This document shows, piece after piece, positions 1-9,904 of a DNA stretch of 64,000 bases (position 1 is the stretch's first letter; each line of letters begins with the position of its first letter). The stretch spans positions 1,860,001 through 1,924,000 of the forward strand of contig AP017605.1 in assembly GCA_002356515.1 (NCBI GenBank). Direction: 5' to 3'. The notes beneath the pieces are model-generated. The model searched no databases. It saw only the letters and a list, made by a program, of their open reading frames with translations, and was not told where the DNA came from. Position numbers and translations under genes: made by a program. This DNA is from Mesorhizobium loti (lineage in GTDB: Bacteria > Pseudomonadota > Alphaproteobacteria > Rhizobiales > Rhizobiaceae).

Positions 1-116
1 AAACAAGTGTTACTACCGGGCACGCGCATGGGTTGCTTGAGGTTGATAAAAGGCTGGAAGATATTTTCCACCACAGATTGTAGAGAGAACAATGACCAGC
101 AGAAAGGGCAGTTGAC

Positions 117-1301
117 ATGACCCCCGCTGAGGCTGCCCCGGCCGAAGTCGACGTGGCGATCATTGGCGCCGGAATGGCTGGCACCACTCTGGCAACGGTG
201 TTGGGAAACGCCGGCCGCAAGGTGGCGCTGATCGACCCGCACCGCGTCCATCACGACGAGTTCCGGGCCGAGAAGATCGGCGCGAACCAGATGCAACTGT
301 TCGAGAAGCTCGGTCTCGACAAGATGGTCATGCCTCTCGTCACCCCGTTTACCGACGTCGATGTCTTCCGCCTCGGTCAATTCTTCGCGCGTGAAAAGAA
401 GTGGGAATACGCATTTTCCTACGGCGCGCTGATCAATGGCCTGCGCGATGCCTTGCCGTCGCAGGTACCGCTGACAGTCGGCAAGGTAACCGAGGTCTTG
501 ACCGGGCCGGACCGGCAGCGGCTTGTGCTGGCCGACGGCACCGTCATCAATGCCCGCCTGCTGGTGGTGGCCACCGGCTACAGCGAATTGGTGCGGCGCG
601 CCATCGGCGTCGAGCGCATCGAACTGTCGAAGGCGCATTCGCTGTCGATGGGATTCGACCTCGCCATTGCGCCGCGTGATTGCGCCTTTCGGGCCGTCAC
701 CTGCTACGGCAAGCGGGCCTCGGACCGCGTCGCCTATCTCACCGTCTTTCCCATCGGCGACCGGATGCGGGCGAACATGTTCGTCTATCGCACCGTCGCC
801 GACCAGTGGACGCGCGATTTCCGCGCCGATCCGCAAAAGATGCTTTGCGAACTGATGCCCGAAATATCGGCGCAGTGCGGCAACTTCGAAGTGGCAAGCC
901 CCGTCGAGGTCAGGCAGGTCAATCTGACCACGACGCAAGGCCATCGTCGCGACGGGGTCGTCTTCATTGGCGATGCATTCGTGACGACATGCCCGACGCC
1001 GGGCGTCGGCATCGGGCGGGTCATGATCGATGTCGATCAGCTCCATTCGGTTCACATTCCGCGCTGGCTGGAAACGCCAGGCATGGCGGCTGACAAGATC
1101 AGCGCTTTCTATGACGACCCGGTCAAGGTGGCCTCCGATGAGGAAGGCATGCGCGTGAGCATCTACGCCAAGCAGATCACCACCGAAACCGGACTGGAAT
1201 GGCGCGTGCGGCGCCTGCGCAACAACACGGCGCGGCAGCTGATGATCCTCGGCCGCAAGGTGCGCCAACTGGCACCGCGGCGGGAGCCCGGCATGGCGTG
1301 A
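117..1301 (+). CDS. NAD(P)/FAD-dependent oxidoreductase
   Basis: Flavin-dependent oxidoreductase of 394 aa, probably cytosolic and acting as a monooxygenase or dehydrogenase; the substrate is unknown. The N-terminus has a Rossmann dinucleotide motif (GAGMAG, residues about 17-22) followed by an acidic end of the second strand (LIDPH). A late FIGDAF segment (about residue 285) matches the second FAD-contact motif (GD) of the PHBH/geranylgeranyl-reductase fold. The ATG at 117 follows a GAAAGGG ribosome site. It stands alone on the plus strand and converges on the sugar isomerase gene 13 bases downstream. Fold is confident, reaction is not. Confidence 0.8.
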   Translation: MTPAEAAPAEVDVAIIGAGMAGTTLATVLGNAGRKVALIDPHRVHHDEFRAEKIGANQMQLFEKLGLDKMVMPLVTPFTDVDVFRLGQFFAREKKWEYAFSYGALINGLRDALPSQVPLTVGKVTEVLTGPDRQRLVLADGTVINARLLVVATGYSELVRRAIGVERIELSKAHSLSMGFDLAIAPRDCAFRAVTCYGKRASDRVAYLTVFPIGDRMRANMFVYRTVADQWTRDFRADPQKMLCELMPEISAQCGNFEVASPVEVRQVNLTTTQGHRRDGVVFIGDAFVTTCPTPGVGIGRVMIDVDQLHSVHIPRWLETPGMAADKISAFYDDPVKVASDEEGMRVSIYAKQITTETGLEWRVRRLRNNTARQLMILGRKVRQLAPRREPGMA

Positions 1302-1314
1302 GGGTCTTCCCCCC

Positions 1315-2169
1315 TCACCCCAGCTGCAAGCCGGCCTTCCTCGCCGCCTCGCGCAGGAACGGCAGGCCGACGCCGATCACATCGTCGGGATTCTCCGCCA
1401 CCGGCCGCCACACGGCGAGCCCGCCGGCGATGTCGACATCGACATGGTTCATGCTTTCCAGCGTGATGGCGCCGGTGTAGCCGATATCGGCTATGGCCTT
1501 CATGCAGGCCGCCCAGTTGAGCATGCCGCGACCCGGCACGCCGCGATTGGCTTCCGAGACGTGGACATAGCCGAGATAGGGTGCTGCCGCCCGGAAACCG
1601 GCCTCGAAACTCTCCTCCTCGATATGCATGTGATAGGTGTCGAGATGGATGAAGATGTTGTCGGCGCCGACACGTTCGATGATGCGCGTGGCGTCGATGC
1701 CGCGGTTGATCAGATGCGTCTCGTAGCGGTTGCAGGGCTCGATGCCGAGCTTCAGCCCATGCGCCTTGGCGGCCTTGGCGGCGCGCACCAGGAAGCGGCA
1801 CATGCCGTCGATCTCCTGTTCGGTTGGCGCCCGTCCGGACGTCTTGCCGATCGTGCCATAGGTGACGCCGCCCAGCCCGCCGCTGCCCACCGCTTCGCAG
1901 ACGCCGAAGGCCGGTTCGAGAAAGGCCAGCGCCTCATCCGGCCGTGCCACAACATCGAGTGAAGCAGGCAGCCCAAGCGACGGAATAAGCTCGACATTCC
2001 ACCGTTCAGCGAAAGCGCGCGTGCGCACAGTGTCGATCTCCTCGGGACGCAGCAGCGGGATTTCGAGCAGGCCGATGCCGAGCCCCTTCAGCCGCTCCAT
2101 CTGCGGTTCGATCAGCTCCAGATCCCAGACCGGGGCGATGGCGAAAGTGTGCAGTCCAAAAATGTTCAT
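1315..2169 (-). CDS. sugar phosphate isomerase/epimerase (TIM barrel)
   Basis: A 284-aa xylose-isomerase-like TIM-barrel protein of the IolE/IolI/hydroxypyruvate-isomerase type, expected to interconvert sugars or sugar derivatives with a divalent metal. Family-typical metal or acid positions include GIEPCN, HLDTYHMHIEE and the final TLESMNH segment. The ATG at 2169 was chosen over the longer open frame because GAGAGGCTGAG sits just upstream and the barrel starts at once (MNIFGLHTF). It lies 53 bases downstream of the LacI regulator on the same strand, so the two probably form one transcript, implying regulation by a sugar ligand. Substrate not deducible. Confidence 0.82.
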   Translation of the reverse strand: MNIFGLHTFAIAPVWDLELIEPQMERLKGLGIGLLEIPLLRPEEIDTVRTRAFAERWNVELIPSLGLPASLDVVARPDEALAFLEPAFGVCEAVGSGGLGGVTYGTIGKTSGRAPTEQEIDGMCRFLVRAAKAAKAHGLKLGIEPCNRYETHLINRGIDATRIIERVGADNIFIHLDTYHMHIEEESFEAGFRAAAPYLGYVHVSEANRGVPGRGMLNWAACMKAIADIGYTGAITLESMNHVDVDIAGGLAVWRPVAENPDDVIGVGLPFLREAARKAGLQLG

Positions 2170-2222
2170 CTCAGCCTCTCTGTTCGTGCGCCGCCGCGGC
2201 CGCGGCGTTGCCAGCGGTGCGG

Positions 2223-3290
2223 CTATTGCAGGCTTCCGGAATGCGGGCCGTTGCCTGGCGAGCCAACGGATTCCCGCATCAAAACCCGGCAAGGCTCGAG
2301 CCGCGCGGTCGGCGGCCCCGCCTCGCCTTCAATCCTGGCAAACAGCGCCTCCATGGCGTGGCCGGCGATCTGGCGCACCGGCTGCACGACGGCGGCGATG
2401 GCCGGCCAGGTCACCTGCATCCATTCGGCATCATCGAAGCCGACCAGCGAAATGTCGTTGGGGCAGTGCCAGCCGCGCCGGCGGAACTCCGACAGCGCCA
2501 CCAGCGTGCCCTTGAGGAACAGCGAATAGACCGCCGTCGGGCGTTCGTTCCGGCCTTCGCCCTTGTCAAAATAGTCGCGCAACTGCGCCCTGAGCGGCTC
2601 GACATCGGTTTCGGCAAGCACGACATCGATGCGCACATCCGGCGCCAGTTGCAGCGCGGTGGTGCGGAACCCGTCGAGACGGGCGCGCACCGTCGCCGCC
2701 TGCTCGCCAAGGCCGACCACCAATATGTGGCGATGCCCCTTGCCGATCAGCGCGTGCGCCACTTCGGCGCTGGCCGCGGCACTGTCAGCCGACACCGTGT
2801 CGAAAGCGTCGTCGGAGAGCACGCGGTCGATCAGCACGCCGGTCATGCCGTTGGCCTTCATGAAGGCGGCCGCCGGGCCGTGCTCGTTGCGCACCGGCGC
2901 CAGCACCACGCCCGCGACGCGCCAGTCATGCATGCGGGCGAGGATTTCCGTTTCACGTGCTTCGGATTCGCGGCTCGATGCCGCCACCAGCGTGTAGCCG
3001 CGCTGCTCGGCGAGGCTTTCGAGCTGGGTGACCATCTGACCGAAGAATTCGCTTTCGAATTCCGGCATGATGGCGCCGATGATGCGGCGCTTGGCCCGGC
3101 GCATGTCCGAGGCCAGCGGATCGACGCGGTAACCAAGCTGTTCGATGGCATCGAGGACGCGCTGCGCATTCTCGGGCTTGACCGTAGTGACGCCGGCCAT
3201 GACCTTGGAGACGGTGGCGGCGGACACGCCGGCGCGGCTGGCCACGTCGTGGATCGACGCACGCCGCTGCTGGTCCTGCCTATGCGCCAT
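2223..3290 (-). CDS. LacI family transcriptional regulator
   Basis: A 355-aa LacI/GalR repressor. The N-terminal helix-turn-helix (IHDVASRAGVSAATVSKVMAG, residues about 12-32) is followed by the hinge and a periplasmic-binding-protein-like ligand domain ending in a FDDAEW segment typical of the family. The ATG at 3290 has GAGGAGGAGC just upstream. It is transcribed divergently from the hydroxyacid dehydrogenase gene and co-directionally with the sugar isomerase. Palindromes in the divergent gap (3347-3379) are plausible operators, so it probably controls both sides. The inducer is unknown. Confidence 0.9.
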   Translation of the reverse strand: MAHRQDQQRRASIHDVASRAGVSAATVSKVMAGVTTVKPENAQRVLDAIEQLGYRVDPLASDMRRAKRRIIGAIMPEFESEFFGQMVTQLESLAEQRGYTLVAASSRESEARETEILARMHDWRVAGVVLAPVRNEHGPAAAFMKANGMTGVLIDRVLSDDAFDTVSADSAAASAEVAHALIGKGHRHILVVGLGEQAATVRARLDGFRTTALQLAPDVRIDVVLAETDVEPLRAQLRDYFDKGEGRNERPTAVYSLFLKGTLVALSEFRRRGWHCPNDISLVGFDDAEWMQVTWPAIAAVVQPVRQIAGHAMEALFARIEGEAGPPTARLEPCRVLMRESVGSPGNGPHSGSLQ

Positions 3291-3346
3291 TGCTCCTCCT
3301 CCCGAGGCGCGGACAGAGGCATTTTCTGTCCGCTCGAGAAATGAGT

Positions 3347-3379
3347 AAATCGATTTTTCGCGGTTGTAAATCGGTTCAC
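3347..3379. promoter_or_regulatory. Putative LacI-family operators
   Basis: The gap between the divergent LacI and dehydrogenase genes has a perfect 10-bp palindrome AAATCGATTT (3347-3356) and, 10 bases on, GTAAATCGGTTCAC (3366-3379), an imperfect palindrome centred on CG as is usual for LacI-family sites. Assignment to this regulator is inference from position and symmetry. Confidence 0.5.
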
Positions 3380-3494
3380 CGGCGGTATTTTAACCGCCGA
3401 GCCGCATATCGCCCCGCAACTGTACAACGGTTTTGGGATAACGACATGCGCAAAGCAAAAACGCGCGATAGCATCGCGCCGGGGAGGAATCGTC

Positions 3495-4526
3495 ATGCCA
3501 AACAAGACCTTGCCGCTGGTCGTCAGCGCGCCGGAACCACGCTCGCTCGAGTTGATCTTCACGCCGCCGCAGCTGGCGCGCTTCAGGGCAAAATACCGCA
3601 TCGTCGAAACCACGGCCGATGGCGTCGCCAAGCTGCCGGCCGATGTGCTGGCCGAGGCCCGCTATATCGTCGGCCAGCCGCCGATCTCGCCGGAAACGCT
3701 GGCTGAGATGAAAGCGCTGCGCTGCGTCTTCAATGTCGAGACCAACCTGCTCAACAACATGCCATACGAGACGCTGTTCGCGCGCGGCATCCATGTCGTC
3801 ACCACCGGTCTGGTCTTTGCCGAGCCGGTGGCCGAGCTTGGCCTCGCCATGGCGCTCAACCTTGCCCGCGGTATCGTCGATGCCGATCTCGCCTTCCGCA
3901 AGGGCGAGGAACTGTGGGGCGGCGACGGCAATCTGACGGCCCGGCTCTTGTCCGGCGCCGATGTCGGCATCATCGGCTTCGGCGATCTCGGCCGCGCGCT
4001 CAACCGCCTGTTGTCGGGCTTCCGCACCCGCACCAAAGTCTTCGATCCCTGGCTGCCGCCGTCGATCCTGACCGACAATGGCGTCGAGCCGGCCTCACTC
4101 GACGATGTGCTGACGCAGAGCGACTTCGTCTTCGTCGTCGCCTCGGTGACCTCCGAGAACCAGGGTTTTCTCGGCGCCGACGCCTTTGCCTCGATGCGCA
4201 GGGGCGCCGCCTTCATCCTGCTCAGCCGCGCCGGCGTGGTCGATTTCCCGGCGCTGATGGCGGCGGTGAAGAGCGGCCACATCGTCGCTGCCAGCGACGT
4301 CTTCCCGGAAGAGCCGCTGGCGAGCGACCATCCGGTCCGCGCCCTGCCCGGCTTCCTGCGCTCCGCCCACCGCGCCGGCGCGCTCGACATTGCCTTCAAG
4401 CGCATGGGCGACATGGTGCTGGAGGACATGGACCTGATCGACCGCGGCCTGCCGCCGCTGCGCTCCAAGCGCGCCGAGCGCGAGACGGTCTCGCGCATGC
4501 GCTCCAAGCCGGTGGACAGGAACTGA
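3495..4526 (+). CDS. D-isomer-specific 2-hydroxyacid dehydrogenase family protein
   Basis: A 343-aa NAD-dependent oxidoreductase of the phosphoglycerate-dehydrogenase/glyoxylate-reductase superfamily, reducing 2-oxo acids or oxidising D-2-hydroxy acids. The Rossmann motif GIIGFGDLG lies near residue 155. The family Glu (PEEPL) and His (SAHRAG) of the catalytic relay are visible late in the protein. Start ATG 3495 follows GAGGAATCGTC. It is divergent from LacI. Its last 41 codons (from 4404) recur, almost unchanged, at the end of the next gene, an unusual tail duplication. Confidence 0.85.
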   Translation: MPNKTLPLVVSAPEPRSLELIFTPPQLARFRAKYRIVETTADGVAKLPADVLAEARYIVGQPPISPETLAEMKALRCVFNVETNLLNNMPYETLFARGIHVVTTGLVFAEPVAELGLAMALNLARGIVDADLAFRKGEELWGGDGNLTARLLSGADVGIIGFGDLGRALNRLLSGFRTRTKVFDPWLPPSILTDNGVEPASLDDVLTQSDFVFVVASVTSENQGFLGADAFASMRRGAAFILLSRAGVVDFPALMAAVKSGHIVAASDVFPEEPLASDHPVRALPGFLRSAHRAGALDIAFKRMGDMVLEDMDLIDRGLPPLRSKRAERETVSRMRSKPVDRN

Positions 4527-4727
4527 TAGAAGGCGGTCGTTTCGCTGATTTGTCCGTGGCTTGAGAAACACCGCACGCCATACACAGGCTCAAACTCCAA
4601 TGGCCGCGCCATGACCGTGCTCGCGGTTGCCAATTGCACTATTGCTAATTTAGTGACAACTTAATTAAAGGATGCTGGCATTGGATGGATTCCAACCCAC
4701 GGGTTGGAAATGGGGGTGGAAAGCGAT

Positions 4728-5057
4728 ATGTACTTTCCGCAATTTCTGGTCGGGATGTCCGCAACGACCATCGGCGTTGCGATCTGGGCCTATTTGGCGA
4801 CCGGGTCGATCTGGGCGACCCTTGGCTGGTCGGCGTTGACGCTGGTCGTCCTGCAGGCCGGTTACTTCGGCCTGGTCATGCGCCTGATATTCAGGCGATC
4901 ATCGGAACCATCGGACGCACGCCCGGCGACAGATTCGACAAGCATGGTCGACATGGTGCTGGAAGACATGAACCTGATCGACCGCGGCCTGCAGCCGCTG
5001 CGCTCCAAGCGCAAGACGGTCTCGCGCATGCGCTCCAAGCCGATGGACAAGAACTGA
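4728..5057 (+). CDS. ExoX/SyrA-like small membrane protein with a borrowed C-terminal tail
   Basis: A 109-aa protein. Residues 1-55 form two hydrophobic helices beginning MYFPQFLVGM, resembling rhizobial ExoX/SyrA inner-membrane proteins that repress exopolysaccharide production. ATG 4728 is preferred (GGTGGAAAG upstream, family-like first residues); an in-frame ATG exists at 4704. The C-terminal 37 residues (from MVDMVLEDM) do not belong to that family: they copy the tail of the neighbouring hydroxyacid dehydrogenase with three codons missing. The membrane part is probably the functional unit; the role of the tail is unknown. Confidence 0.65.
   Translation: MYFPQFLVGMSATTIGVAIWAYLATGSIWATLGWSALTLVVLQAGYFGLVMRLIFRRSSEPSDARPATDSTSMVDMVLEDMNLIDRGLQPLRSKRKTVSRMRSKPMDKN
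4944..5057 (+). repeat. Direct duplication of the 3' end of the dehydrogenase gene
   Basis: Bases 4944-5057 match 4404-4526 nearly throughout; both run from an ATG through the stop codon. The second copy lacks nine bases (the codons for AER between SKR and ETV in the first). The copy is fused in frame to the ExoX-like gene. Confidence 0.9.
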
Positions 5058-5155
5058 CAGAAGAGCAGAAAGGCGCATTTGCGCCGTCCTGCCTGCTCGC
5101 TTGACAATGAGCCGGCATGCAACGACCCTGAACAATTCGAACGGGAGGGGGACTC

Positions 5156-5263
5156 ATGCGAAAGCCCTATGACAAGCCGACCTTGGTCAAGCGGCAGAAG
5201 CTGTCGGCGGTGACAGCGCAGCAAGCAGCCTCGGGCAGTGGTCCAATCGGCCCGGCCGGTTAG
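5156..5263 (+). CDS. Putative RiPP precursor peptide 1 (lasso-type leader)
   Basis: A 35-aa ORF behind the ribosome site GGGAGGGGGACTC. The leader MRKPYDKPTLVKRQKLSAVT fits the lasso-peptide leader pattern Y-x2-P-x-L-x9-T, with Tyr5, Pro8, Leu10 and Thr20; the usual Gly is replaced by Gln14. A 15-residue Gly/Ala/Pro-rich putative core follows Thr20. It is the first of three tandem paralogues. Small Mesorhizobium proteins of this sort are commonly annotated as putative RiPP precursors. No processing genes (asparagine-synthetase-like cyclase, RRE, protease) lie nearby, so maturation is unproven. Confidence 0.65.
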   Translation: MRKPYDKPTLVKRQKLSAVTAQQAASGSGPIGPAG

Positions 5264-5368
5264 TTTCTCGACACATTTTGAGTGATTGAAGACCTGCCGC
5301 CGGCAGGCAATATCCATCGCGCGTTGCACTACCGCAAACCGTGGAGATTGGCCGGCGCCTCTCCGAGA

Positions 5369-5547
5369 TTCGTCATCCTAGGGCGAAGCAGCCGCGCAGC
5401 GGCGTCGCGTAGACCCTGGGATCCATGCCGTGACCTTGGTCGAAGGGCGCAGCGGAGCAGGACCGCGGCAACGCTTCGGAGTCCCGGCATGGATCCTCGG
5501 GTCTGCGCTGCGTCGCTTCGCTCCTTGCTTCGCCCGTGGATGACGAA
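5369..5547. repeat. Mesorhizobium-type intergenic inverted-repeat element
   Basis: In the 455-base gap between precursors 1 and 2 is an element bounded by inverted ends: 5369-5391 (ATTCGTCATCC..GGGCGAAGCA) and 5526-5547 (TGCTTCGCCC..GGATGACGAA). Internal inverted segments include GGATCCATGCCG and CGGCATGGATCC. Long ORFs across it are by-products. Such elements recur in rhizobial intergenic DNA. The rest of the gap shows no gene. Confidence 0.7.
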
Positions 5548-5718
5548 GCAATGGGCGTTTGCACCAATCGTCAAACGGTATCCGTCTGGAAGCGCGCCGC
5601 AGCCAAGCGCCCCCTCGATCCCGCTCGGCTCGGTCCGCAGGCCCCTATTTTAGCGCCAACTTGACAAAAGTCGCGTGCATGCGCTTACCTCAGCCATTGC
5701 CAAGGAAAGGGGGATTGC

Positions 5719-5814
5719 ATGAAAAAGACCTATCAGAAGCCGCTTTTGGTGAAACGTGACAGGCTGTCGGCCATAACCGCTAACTGCACCCCATCGAATC
5801 CCTGCGCGGCCTGA
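5719..5814 (+). CDS. Putative RiPP precursor peptide 2 (two Cys in core)
   Basis: A 31-aa ORF with GGAAAGGGGGATTGC before its ATG. The leader [20 protein letters not shown] keeps Tyr5, Pro8, Leu10, Leu16 and Thr20 of its neighbours. The 11-residue putative core [11 protein letters not shown] has two cysteines six residues apart, unlike peptide 1. The stop is followed by a run of six T. A conserved leader with a variable core is what RiPP families show; the modifying enzymes, if any, must be elsewhere. Confidence 0.65.
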   Translation: MKKTYQKPLLVKRDRLSAITANCTPSNPCAA

Positions 5815-5837
5815 TTTTTTACACGGGGGACGAGGCC

Positions 5838-5927
5838 ATGAAGAAAACCTACGCCAAGCCGACGCTTTTGAAGCGGGAGAAACTCTCGGCGGTTACCGCG
5901 GATACTTGCACCTCGGTTTGCGTCTGA
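5838..5927 (+). CDS. Putative RiPP precursor peptide 3 (two Cys in core)
   Basis: A 29-aa ORF 23 bases after peptide 2, with GGGGGACGAGGCC before its ATG. The leader [20 protein letters not shown] is nearly the same as in peptides 1 and 2 (Tyr5, Pro8, Leu10, Thr20). The short 9-residue putative core ADTCTSVCV has cysteines four apart. A 9-bp-stem hairpin (5964-5985, loop TTGC) follows and may end or stabilise the transcript. No maturation gene is adjacent. Confidence 0.65.
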   Translation: MKKTYAKPTLLKREKLSAVTADTCTSVCV

Positions 5928-6120
5928 ATCGAAGGCCTGTCGAAGGACTGAGGCCTGAAACATCGCGAGGTCTTGCGACCTCGCGCCACGAAGATTTGGC
6001 TGATCCGCAAGGCCCCCAAAGCTCTAGCCCCGAGATGGCGGCCTCCTGTTGTGATGGAACGATCGTCCCGCTGACAGGTTGTGCAAACGGCCGGGCGGTG
6101 GGACGCCCGGCCTACTCCAG

Positions 6121-6161
6121 AAGGCCCGTCACGATTCGCGTCGGTGGCGGGCCTTTTCGTT
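6121..6161 (+). terminator. Probable Rho-independent terminator
   Basis: Inverted repeat AAGGCCCG (6121-6128) / CGGGCCTT (6148-6155) followed by a T-rich stretch (TTTTCGTTT). It lies between the RiPP-like ORFs and the csbD promoter. A separate GC hairpin (6089-6112) precedes it. Confidence 0.5.
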
Positions 6162-6183
6162 TGGCGTCCTCCCTTCGAGGAGC

Positions 6184-6208
6184 GGAACTTTCCAAACAAA
6201 GCGACGTT
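6184..6208 (+). promoter_or_regulatory. EcfG-type general stress promoter of the CsbD gene
   Basis: GGAAC (6184-6188), a 16-base spacer and CGTT (6205-6208) exactly match the GGAAC-N16/17-CGTT consensus recognised by EcfG/RpoE2 sigma factors in alphaproteobacteria. It ends 33 bases before the CsbD start codon. Confidence 0.8.
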
Positions 6209-6241
6209 GGTCTCCGCAAACATTCCGCGAAAGGAAATCCC

Positions 6242-6457
6242 ATGGGAAGCACCAGCGACAAGGCCTCGGGTCTCGCCAATCAGGCCGTCGGCAAGGCCAA
6301 GGAAGGTGTCGGCAAGGCCGTCGGCAATGACCGCCTGCGCGCCGAAGGCGCCGCACAGGAAGCCAAGGGCAAGGTCCAGAAGGCTGTCGGCGACGCGAAG
6401 TCGGCCGTCAAGGACGCGACCAACAAGACCGCCGCCGCGATCAACAAGAACCTCTGA
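6242..6457 (+). CDS. CsbD family stress protein
   Basis: A 71-aa CsbD-family protein: small, hydrophilic, Ala/Lys/Gly-rich, with the repeated [34 protein letters not shown] pattern of the family (quoted here in outline only). CsbD proteins are abundant under general stress but their mechanism is unknown. ATG 6242 is set by AAAGGAAA five bases upstream; a longer open frame exists upstream but crosses the promoter. A perfect EcfG-type promoter precedes it and a strong terminator follows, so it is a single-gene transcript of the general stress response. Confidence 0.9.
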   Translation: MGSTSDKASGLANQAVGKAKEGVGKAVGNDRLRAEGAAQEAKGKVQKAVGDAKSAVKDATNKTAAAINKNL

Positions 6458-6479
6458 GGGTTCTTCGCTCTCAAAGTTG

Positions 6480-6513
6480 AAGGCCGCCGTGCGAACGGCG
6501 GCCTTCTTCATTT
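6480..6513 (+). terminator. Rho-independent terminator after CsbD
   Basis: Perfect 10-bp inverted repeat AAGGCCGCCG (6480-6489) / CGGCGGCCTT (6496-6505) with a TGCGAA loop, followed by CTTCATTT. Confidence 0.8.
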
Positions 6514-6602
6514 GTGGATTTGAAAACGGCAGGGAACACATTGCCATCCCGGAGATTGAGGAACCAGCGCAGCCCGCGCATTGGCCCCAGGGATTTCCAG
6601 TC

Positions 6603-8711
<2,109 letters not shown>

Positions 8712-8808
8712 CTTCGAACATAGCTCGGTCCGCTCGAGAGCAAAGGCGCCGTGACCAAGTAAGCACGGCGGCTTCGCCCTTTCGACAGGGCTTGCGTATA
8801 TAAGCGGT

Positions 8809-9189
8809 ATGTCGGTCCTCGATTCTGCGAAGCAATGGGCGCGCAACATCAAGCGCGATGTCGTGGCACTCTGGCTGGCCGCGCGTGATCCGCGCGTTCC
8901 ATGGTATGCAAAGGCCACTGCTGGCGCGGTCGCGGCCTACGCTCTAAGCCCTATCGACCTGATACCGGACTTTATTCCGATCATCGGCTATCTGGACGAC
9001 CTCATCATTGTGCCGCTCGGCATCATGCTTGCCGTCAAGCTGGTGCCAGCCGATCTCATGCAAGAGTTCCGAGACGAGGCGACACGCCGCGCCAAGCCGG
9101 TAGGCAAGGCAGGGCTGGCGTTCGTGGTCGCGGTCTGGATCCTGGCGGCGCTTGTGTTGCTCTGGCTGTTCTGGCCGAAGCCAGCTTAG
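8809..9189 (+). CDS. YkvA family protein (DUF1232)
   Basis: A 126-aa small membrane protein. The DUF1232 signature is clear: an amphipathic start, then YAKATAGAVAAYALSPIDLIP-type core (residues about 38-58) continuing into DFIPIIGYLDD, followed by hydrophobic segments and a C-terminal helix (about 103-121). Function of the family is unknown; members often occur with stress genes. It follows the catalase gene with a 97-base gap that contains a possible GC hairpin (8745-8771). Confidence 0.85.
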   Translation: MSVLDSAKQWARNIKRDVVALWLAARDPRVPWYAKATAGAVAAYALSPIDLIPDFIPIIGYLDDLIIVPLGIMLAVKLVPADLMQEFRDEATRRAKPVGKAGLAFVVAVWILAALVLLWLFWPKPA

Positions 9190-9199
9190 GCCGCCAAAG

Positions 9200-9355
9200 T
9201 CATGACGGACCTGAAGCCTGCAGTCTGGACAGTTGCTTCTCGGCTTCTTCGACAGCATTGGCCTTCACCCTGTCGAAGTCGATCATCGCTTCCAGGTGGC
9301 CATGGTCCGTGATGGATTTCCGCACCATCCGCATTGCCAGGATGGCGTCCGCCAT
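9200..9355 (-). CDS. Small hypothetical protein
   Basis: A 51-aa ORF starting MADAILAMRMV at ATG 9355 and rich in Glu, Lys and Ala (ANAVEEAEKQLSRL looks like a helix). No family recognised. It converges on the YkvA gene. The frame is open further upstream, so the start is uncertain; it may be a remnant. Confidence 0.35.
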   Translation of the reverse strand: MADAILAMRMVRKSITDHGHLEAMIDFDRVKANAVEEAEKQLSRLQASGPS

Positions 9356-9377
9356 GTTCGATGGGACAGGCTGAGCC

Positions 9378-9581
9378 CTACGCGTCCGAAGGGTCACTCC
9401 GCGTCGTGTCCGGGTTGGTCCGGAAAATCCGGCTGAGAATGTCGCGCGCGATCTCGGCCCGATGCCTGTCCTGGCCGCGCAACTCAGCCCCACCTAGCTT
9501 TGCGGGCGCGCCGCCCTTGTGATCCCACACCATCCAGTTGCCGGAATCTTCCTTCAGGCACTCGAATCTGTCCCCTGGCAT
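9378..9581 (-). CDS. Small conserved-type hypothetical protein
   Basis: A 67-aa soluble ORF. Its N-terminus (MPGDRFECLKEDSGNWMVWD) has the composition of a real folded domain, with a WMVWD strand and a following helix (EIARDILSRIF). I recall similar short proteins in rhizobial genomes but cannot name a family. It is on the minus strand, opposite the small plus-strand genes that follow. Start ATG at 9581 lacks a strong ribosome site. Confidence 0.45.
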   Translation of the reverse strand: MPGDRFECLKEDSGNWMVWDHKGGAPAKLGGAELRGQDRHRAEIARDILSRIFRTNPDTTRSDPSDA

Positions 9582-9771
9582 CAGGCGGGTCTATCTCTCG
9601 GCATCAGCGTCTCCATTCACAGGCCCCGCAATCGAGGCATTTTCACCGCTGGCCATGCCGGGTTGGATTTGGATGGTGGCCGTGTCCCGTGTCGGCCAAG
9701 GCGGCATCCGAGGTCCGCCGCGTCTGGAGGCTAGCGAGTTGCCGGTGACCGAACAATGAAGAAGGTCGCTT

Positions 9772-9824
9772 GGTACGTTTCCGACAGTTCGCGGCACTGG
9801 CTAACCGATTGTCGGAAGCGTACA
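9772..9824. promoter_or_regulatory. Pair of inverted Crp/Fnr-type boxes
   Basis: GGTACGTTTCCGACA (9772-9786) and TGTCGGAAGCGTACA (9810-9824) are the same 15-bp box in opposite orientations, 23 bases apart, ahead of the gene at 9905. The box recurs at least eight more times in the next 10 kb, twice before Crp/Fnr regulator genes. Regulator identity is inference. The remaining DNA between 9582 and 9904 shows no gene. Confidence 0.6.
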
Positions 9825-9904
9825 GTCGCCCGTCGCTGGCCGTTGAATGGGCGCTGGCGCTTGAAAGAGCCGATCGCGCTTTCGCCCCACCGATGGGAAA
9901 AGCG

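Noticed and set aside
5156..5927. Complete lasso-peptide biosynthetic cluster
   Set aside because: Only precursor-like ORFs are present; no B1/B2 or C (asparagine-synthetase-like) gene lies within the window.
6081..6602. Upstream extension of the catalase frame
   Set aside because: It crosses a stress promoter, the CsbD gene and its terminator; catalase homologues begin near 6603.
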